NCBI RefSeq assembly: GCF_945859685.1
Contig: NC_079147.1
Coordinates: forward strand, 215,205,578 to 215,269,577
Length of the DNA stretch: 64,000 nt
Reading direction: 5' to 3'
Source of the DNA: Eupeodes corollae
Taxonomy: Eukaryota; Arthropoda; Insecta; Diptera; Syrphidae
Within the stretch, counting starts at the first letter, position 1; each line of letters starts with the position of its first letter. Under the pieces are notes generated by a model. The model was not told where the DNA came from, made no database searches, and saw only the letters and a program-made list of their open reading frames with translations. Positions 51,201-60,200 of the stretch are shown one piece after another. The position numbers and the translations under genes are program-made.

Positions 51201-54200
51201 AGTAAAGTATCGCAAACTCCCTTAAAAAGACTAGAACAACGTGGTTTATTGCCGAAGAATTTATCAGTAATAATACACGATTTGGCGGCAAAATTCAAGG
51301 CACAATATTAGAGTTGTTAAGGCTTTATTTTACAAATTACTACCAATATTTTTTTCCGAAGTATGTCCCGCGTAAAAACGAGGGAATAAGTAATTTCAGA
51401 TATAATAATATCGCAAGTGCACCATTTAAAAAGGCTTTAGATCCTTTCGTTTCATTTAAACGATTTTTTTAATATTAAATCCTATATTCATGACATTTCC
51501 AAAACATATATTGACATTCCCATTTGAAATCTTAACATTAACCCTACTTACTCGTAAAGGACAACAAACAAGAACCATTTCTAGCCATTCGCTGTTCCAT
51601 TTTTTATTGCTCAATCATTGTCGTTATACCATAGAATGTTTGGTATAGGTGTCCCCTCGTTTACATCGGTCATGGTAATTTAAATACAATCCACTTTTGA
51701 CTTTAGAAAAAAAAAAAAAAATCCTTGCTCCGTTTTACCAATCTGCATACATCATGTGATAGAAATAATTGAGCAAATGCGAATTTAACTGCCACTCCCC
51801 CACATATCCAATCTAATTTTAGTATCGGTTATTGCCCATATCCATATCAGTTATTAACACCCAGGGACCCACGACCAACGATCAACGACCAACAACCATC
51901 GAACCATCGACGAACGAGGACCCATATCACTTTCGAATTCTCCTTCTACCATTAACTACTCTCAATAAAACCATTCCAGCAAGCAAAAGTAAAAAATAGA
52001 AATCAAGTTGTCATCAACTAGAAATTTGCATACAGCACGACATCCATTACTTTAAATGACCCACCATCGGACCACTCATCCCACTCCTCAGCACATCAGA
52101 CTGAATTCGAATGGAATTGTGAGCAACAGACCGTCTATTTTTGTTGGATAGGTAGGGGGGTCCTGATGCTATATTCGATAGAAAAGGCACAATCCAATTG
52201 TCACCGATACGTTTACAGTATAAAGTATACACACCAACATACCTACATTTATAGTTGATTGGTTGGTAGGATACTAGGAGGAGTTTATAGGAATAGGTAG
52301 GTATAGCAAACGGATATAGGTACAATTCAAAAACTCAAAACTTACCCACTACTTTCAGCTCGATGAATATCGATTGTGTTGGATAAATAGATAATTGGCA
52401 CTCGTAGAATCCTCGGTCGTCCTCACGGACCGATTTGATGCGTAACGACCAGTGACCCATATGGCGGGTGTGTTCAACTAAAAAACGTTTATCACTGCTA
52501 TGGGTTGACAGGCCAACTGTGAGCAATTGAAAATCTTTTCGTCGTATCCAGGATACCTTGATACAAATAAAAAAAAAATGTGAATAGGTATAGAGTATAG
52601 TTTAAAAATATACCAAGCTATATTTGATATACATCAAGGATAACAAAAAGGTATATTGGTAAAGGTTTTTCCTTATTTTATAGGTCAAAGATTTCTACGG
52701 TAAGGAAGGATTGTATCGAATAAACTGTACCTAAAGCTAGAATTGATTTAAAACACAGACGGAAGGATCGTAATAAAAGTGTCGGTGTTTATATAGACAT
52801 ATACGAGTTGATATGTGTGTGTGGAAGGAGCTTGTTGAAATTGTTTAATTTGATCTGTTTTTTTTTCATCCCCGATAGCAAAAGAGAAAGAAGACAAATT
52901 GATTACCTTTTACGGTGTGCCTTCAAGGACATCGAGATTTTACGATATTGAACTGATTTTTCAATATTACGCCTTTAAGTTGTTTGACCCAAGAAAATAT
53001 ATTCAATTTTAACAAAAACAAAAGTCAGTACCCCACTGTTCTTCAAATACACATATGGGATAAATTCTGGGACAACAAAATTCTACAGATTGTCAAAAGA
53101 TCTTAATCCATTCCACAATTTATACCTCGCAGCACTCTGCTAAATATTCGGTTTCCTTTAAATCAATAAAAACCGACATGCAGACATTGGTTTATACTTT
53201 ACACAGGGCGTCAATGGTCCAAACTAAATATATTGTAAAATGTCACGTTATAACCTCAAATCTTAATGTATTTATTATTGCTAAGAGCAATATGTTACGG
53301 AAAGACAGTAAGATGCGGTGCAAATTCCAAATTCTGTTGGTGCATGATCTGACTTTTTACCATTATCAATTTGGAGCATTCATTAGAAGACACCCTGTAC
53401 ACCATTATAGGACTTTGAAAGCATTAAAAATAATTAACACAGTACTTACAATTAGCAAACCTTTGAATGATTTATTAGGTTCTTGATAAATAAAAAGAAA
53501 AGAGATCAAAGCGGAGTCCTGAGGCACACCATAATTTGTTTCAGATAAAAAACCATTCGAATGATGGTGGATATATTTTCAATTGGAAAAATTAATATTT
53601 TTATATGTTCGATGAAAACTGTACGAAGTGTTGCTTCATTTTTTTGAAATGATATTCATAACCCGAAGGCGAAAACGTTTTTTTTTGTTAATTTTATATT
53701 TTTGAAAGAATTTATCAAAAAAATAATATTGAATTCATTAGCTTGAGTATTTTTGATGTCCATGCTTTGTGTTTTTGCAATTTTAAATATATAAATATTT
53801 CAGAATATCTTGAGGGCCTTAACATCAAACTGAACAAAGAACATCCAAATTACATTCCATTAAGTTGTTTAACTCATTTTTATTTCCTTGTATCAAACGA
53901 AACAAGTTCCAAACTTCCACACAAATAATTTGCAATTTAAATATGTTGAATAAAAATAACTTCAAATGAAAAATATACTCAAATGAATTTTAAAAAAAAG
54001 TTATAAAAAATAAATATGTACTTACAGTCGCTGGTGAATTTAATTTAACCACACATGGTAAAATTGCCAGGCCACCTTTTTGTGCTATGACCCGGGTATT
54101 ATTTTTTGTTGAGAAATGTGATTGTGTCGAGGTGCTGAAGTGATTTTGTATGCTCGCTGATGAGATTTTACCCATATCTGAAAATAGAAACATTTAATGT

Positions 54201-57200
54201 TATTCTTCTTTTTATATATTAAATTTGTTTTGTCTTCAATAAGTCCATAGTCATGCATTAAACAAAAACATAAAACACCCATTTCAAAAAAGTAAGTATT
54301 CGCCACAGTATCCATGTTTAATTTGTGAGTTTCTCACCGTCATAATTCTTAGTTTAGCATCACATTGTGTAAACATTACTAAATGTAGAATTTTTTGACA
54401 TTTCAAGCAGGCAGACAGTTTTAGTGTCATCTATTTGATTCCCATCTATATTTGCGATACCAATATCTTTCGAAATACATTTTATAAATAAAGAAACAAA
54501 CGGCTATCAAATTCAAGGTATCATATTTTAAATAAAATAGATACCAGCGTATATACAAACACACATACAATGATTTGAATAAAATGTTTAAAGTCAAAAC
54601 CCGTCAATTCTTTGGAACTTTACGCTTTACATAGATACTCTCCGCCCTTTGCCAATATCATTTCTATAGTAACTTCAGAGAATTTCTTTTAACAGAAATT
54701 GAGAATTCACTTGGGACTACGGTATATGTACCTACTCTGCATGTGAAATTTTGTATTACTCTACTCCCACCAAAGCGTTGATATGTATACGAGTAAATTC
54801 AATATAAAAATTATGTCAATCTTCTGTTAACACATAACTTGCTTAACGTCTAACAAACAAAATTCTTTCGAAATTCATTTTCAAATTCTTTGTATTAATT
54901 TCACATTCATCGCCATATGAAGGATAAAATTTAATAATAATAAAAATGAGAAAAAATATGGATCAACTTTTGCGCTGCTTGCTGCTTGATTGGACAAACG
55001 AGTTTAAAAGAATCCCCACAACACAAAATCATCATTTAAAAGTTTCAAAGCCAAAAACCAAAATTTCTGTACACACAACACATCCTTAACTTTTATGTTG
55101 TTCTTGCCATCAAACCAACCACTTTTTCCCTTCTTTAGTAACAAAATAAATAAACAAAATAAAAAACAACAACCACCACCACCACCATTCTTCAACAACC
55201 ACTGTAATCACAAATTCCTCAGATGATATGTGTTGTGACTTGTGTGACTATATACACTCTTCTATAGTCTATAGAAAAACTTGAATCAATGTTGTGGTTC
55301 GTAACTTTGCTTTTTTTTTAATTAAACTTTCGAGTGTCATTTTAACAAGAAAAATCTTTTCTCCCTCATGTTAAAATCGTATTGAATATATCGATAAAGG
55401 ATAACATAGTCGTGTCGTATACTAGAATTAATGTTTGAACTATTTTCAACTCGTAAAATGAAAATAAAAGTCAACCACCCCTCCTAAACATGTTAAAATT
55501 GTTCTTTTCGACAACACACATTGGTTGGTTTAATTGGAGAAAATACCAGGAGCGGATTTATGATATTGAGAGACGTTAGTGAATTTTTTCTAACAACAGC
55601 TATTATTTATATAATTATTGTAGTTCAAGCATTCTTGAAATTAATCTTCCTTGATCTGTGACTTTTTTTTAAAATAAATAAAACAAATTACAGGAAAAAA
55701 TCATTTAACAAACCAAAGTAGGTGTACACTGTGAATGTAATTTTCAAATAAAATATAGATTGATTACAACGAATTTTGAGGACAACATTTTATTCTTGAC
55801 TATTTTTTAAAGTTTCATTTTCTGGAGTGGAAATAAAAATGTTCCCTTGAAACTTTTTATAGCATGACTCCATGAAAATTAATTAAACTTAACTTTCGAA
55901 TATGTGTGTGTAGTGACATAAAAAAGATTTTTAACAGTGTCGTAAAAATTGTCAACCCTTAAAATTTGTCACCTCATCAAACTTTATTTCATATACAAGA
56001 GCACATTTCCTTTCCGAAATTATACTATCACTTTTGAGAATAGAAGAAAATACCTAAGTTTATGTGTCAATATATCTCATGTTACCCTTCCTATGTCAAT
56101 AAACTTCATATTAGACGAAACAAATTAGGGAAAACTAACAAAAAGGAAAAACTATTAAACTCCCATAACTGTGTGCAATTTACTCGCACAACCCTCCTAA
56201 TAAATTACAAACAATTGAGAATAACAATAGTGACTTTTGAAAATGGCCCTGACATCAAGAGGTCATCGTTGCCACAGAATTCTCCAGCTCCAGTACATTT
56301 CGAATAATTTCGTTCTTAAGTTGGAAAAGGTTGTATCTATATAGTTTCTTGATGACTTAAAGTGGCAATGATATTATAAAATGTATCTACATAACTTCAA
56401 AACAAGTATGGTTGCTGACCATTTTCATATATATATTGATGTTCCCAATATAATAATCAATATTCAGGTTTCTTTTTAACAACTATTGATGTTAGTTGTG
56501 AATATTTTGAAAACTCTCAAAATAAAGAAGACTGAATCCAACTAGAAGAAAATATAATATAAATTTCCCATTGTTAACAAATACATAAAATAAAAAAATA
56601 GTGAAAACATAATATTCATTGACTGTGTCTTCAACGGAAAACATTATTTCATAATACCAATTTACCTTAATTTTAGTAATTGGAAAGTTGAATTTAATAC
56701 TTTGCAAAATTTGCTGGTGAACCAAGCTAATAAAAACAGCGAATGGAATTGGATGCAAAAGCTTTTTTGGATTGATACAAAATCCGATATCTGCAGAAGA
56801 AATCTACTTCAACACCTAATTAATCCTTCAAGTCTGGTTTCAAACACAGTGGATGTGTCAACGGATTTTATTTTTCACACCATCATAATATCAGCTGTCA
56901 GGAGTTCTCACAATACGGCAAATAACTATAAATCTTGTTGGTATGACGAAGAATTTAGGAAAAGTAGAAAAAAATCTTTCGCTTTACTTAAAATCTTTAA
57001 AAAAAAACAATAATTCGGCTTCCAAGTCCCTATATTTTCAAGCAAATAATTCGTACAGAAGATTATGTAGCCTCAAAAAACAAAAATATTAAAAAAAATA
57101 TGGCGTTGAATCTCATACATTTTAATGAGTCTACATAATTTTAGTCAAGTGTACGCATTCGAGCTGGTCGAAATATTAAGTCAATGGTCTCTGCTATTGA

Positions 57201-60200
57201 TGTGCATACAGTGACTACTTACTTCAAAAAACTTTTCACAGCAGACCCTTGTCAAATGAACATACGTTTTGCACTACCATTCACTTATATTGAGGAGTTA
57301 GATTCCCGATTTTCAATGCTAGAGCTAATAGTGGCTTTGAAAAAATGAAGGATAATTAGGCTATGGGTTTAGATGGCATACCGGTCGAGCTCTACAAAAA
57401 TGCCAGCTCAGAATTTCTAGAACAAATTTTACTTTTAATAAACAAGATGTTTATAGATGAGACAATTCCAAATAGCTTCCGATCTTCATAAATTTCTGTG
57501 ATCTTTAAAAAGGGAGATCCTAAACTACCGGAAAACTACAGGGAAATCTCTGTTCTCAGCTCTCTGCGGAAAATTTTCAATCAATTACTGTACCTTCGGC
57601 TTATTTTCTGGGTTTAAAGGAATAATAAAATAAGTTGTTTCCAGGCTGGGTTCCGAGCAATTCTCTCTACAGTAGACCAAATTTTTTTTCAACAAGTTTT
57701 GCTAGACGTTTTATTGATAAAAAAAAGAATCTTTATACATTTTCTGTAGATTTCAAAGCCAACTTTGACACTATAAACAGAAGGTTACTACTTTTCAAAC
57801 TCACAGATAGGTTTGTCTACAAAGTTTATAAGAATTTATGACCAACTTATATCAAATACAAATCTAGTAGTGAAAATTGCCATGAGATTTTCAAATCAAT
57901 TTAAATCTGAAACGGGAGTTCGACAGGGTTGCATTTTGAGTCCCTTTATTTTTTTTCTTCATCAATGACATTGAAGATCTAATTCCAGGTGGTGTTATTT
58001 TTGGAGATGTATTTATCAAGGTGCTTTTATACGCAGATGACATTGTCATTCTAACCGATAATCCAGAGACTTTGCAGCTCCAGATTAACAAATTAAACAA
58101 TATTCCGATACTTGGGACCTTAAAAAAATACGTCAAAGATAATGGTTTTCAGATCTCAAATAATCGCAACTGGCACCTTGACGGATCAAACATAGAAGTA
58201 GTGACTGGATACAAATACCAAGGATTTACTATAATATATAACTTAAATTTTGAAGCTCATTTTAAAGACAAAGTGAGGGTAGCAAAAGCAGCTATCAATT
58301 GTATGTGGTCTAACTTCTTCAAAAGTAACTCTTTAGATTCATCTACTAAATTTAAAGTATTTGTGACAACTATCAAAAGTTCTCTTTTATATGCTAATGA
58401 AGTTTATGGATACAAGGAATTAGAAGTAATTGAATACTTTTTCAAACGTATTTTTAGACTCCCTTCTAATACACCAAACTACGCTATTTACATTGATTCT
58501 GGCCTGCCTCCAGTTTACTTAAAAAACCTCAAAGCTAATGCAGACTATATTGTTAAATTCATTAGTAGACCTAATGATAATATTCAGAAAAAGATTATTT
58601 TGATAGCTCTACGAGGTCGGTACTCTTCTTTTAAAGACTGGTTTGATTTGGAATCAGAATATAACTATCCCTTGCCACCAAGGCAAGATAATCTGTTCCA
58701 AGAACAGCTTACTCTAAACTTAACTTATGTCTCGGGTATGACAACTATTTTCGAAACTAGTTTACTGCCAATGAGATAAGTCTTATCTTTAAAATTCGCG
58801 TTGAAATGCTTGAGCTCAAATATGGACCTCACAAAAATTATTTGAATCCGAATTGCCCACTATGTAACCTTAATGAGGATACAAATATTTCTCATTTTTA
58901 AGCTTTTTGTCCAATAATACAGGAAATCCGAGGATTATTATTTAATACAAGTTTTTTTTTACAACTGAAGAATGTTTTGCAATTTTAAATGGAGAAATTG
59001 GATGGAAAACTCTCATTCGATTTGTTTCAGAGGCTCTAGCATAAAGAAGAAATATTTATATTAACTTTTAATACATGCGGTCCAATAATAAACTTTGTTT
59101 TAATTAACTTAAGGCCCAATTTGTGTATTGAAATACTTTAACTTATATTTTATATATACCTTTGTTCTAATTTATTATTTTATTATTATTATTTAGTATT
59201 ATTGTAATAATTATTTATGTCATTAATATTATATATTATAATGTTTGTTTTCGACTGTTTTTTTTTTTTATATTAGGTTTATATTTTACTTGTTTAATGA
59301 AATTTATAAACTCAACTCTCTCTAAACGTATTTATTTAATTCATATTTCCGTCAGACGGCTTATAAGCCATGCATGTTAATCTTTAACAGTAATTCTGTT
59401 AAATATATTATATGGAAAAAATAAATAATACAAAAAATATATTAAAAATTAATGGTTACCTTTGATATCGAAAAGCAAAATATCGGATCTAAGCTCCGTA
59501 CTAGTCGCCTTTCGCTTTGTGGGATGGTTACAAAAAATACAAGGCTGAAGGTAAACTGGTGCGCATTTATAGAAGTACGGGTATTACAATTGAATTGTTT
59601 GAGTAAAGTAACACAACTTTTTAGAGCTTTCTTTTTAATTCTATCCCAGATAATCGGCAACTTTATTGGGGCACCAGCCCAAATATGAGAATTAAACTCG
59701 AGTTTTGGACGAGTAAAAGCTTTGTAAACTAAAGCCAGATCAGAAGAGATAAAAAAGATAAAAAGCCTTTTGTATTATCTGAAAAAACTTTAACACTAAT
59801 CAGCATTTTTGGCGATTTTTAATATGTGCTTACTCCATAGGAGATGATTTGAGTCCAAATACCTAGCATTGAGAGCTGTAGAAAGTCCACTTCCAAGGAA
59901 AGGATGATACTTTAAAATCGAATATGAAAAGCTGAGAATAATGTCATCAACGAAACAATTAAATGGGTTAGAAGTTTAAGACAAAACATCATTCATAAAA
60001 TTTTGGAAGGGTGTCGGAGATAAAACGGAGCCCTGGGGCACACCAACGGTTTTCTTGGTGCAAATTAGATCTGAACCCATCGAATAAAAAAATAAATAAA
60101 TAAATTGGGTGGCGCAACAGTCCGTTGAGAACTAGGGCCTAGTGACTTACAACTCTCAACCATTAGTGTGTGCGAGTAATGTTGTCAAGAATGGAGGGGA

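Noticed and set aside
53178..53486. 102-residue plus-strand frame in dpr intron 2
   Set aside because: No recognisable domain; it lies in AT-rich intronic DNA beside a transposon relic and overlaps the possible RT remnant on the other strand.
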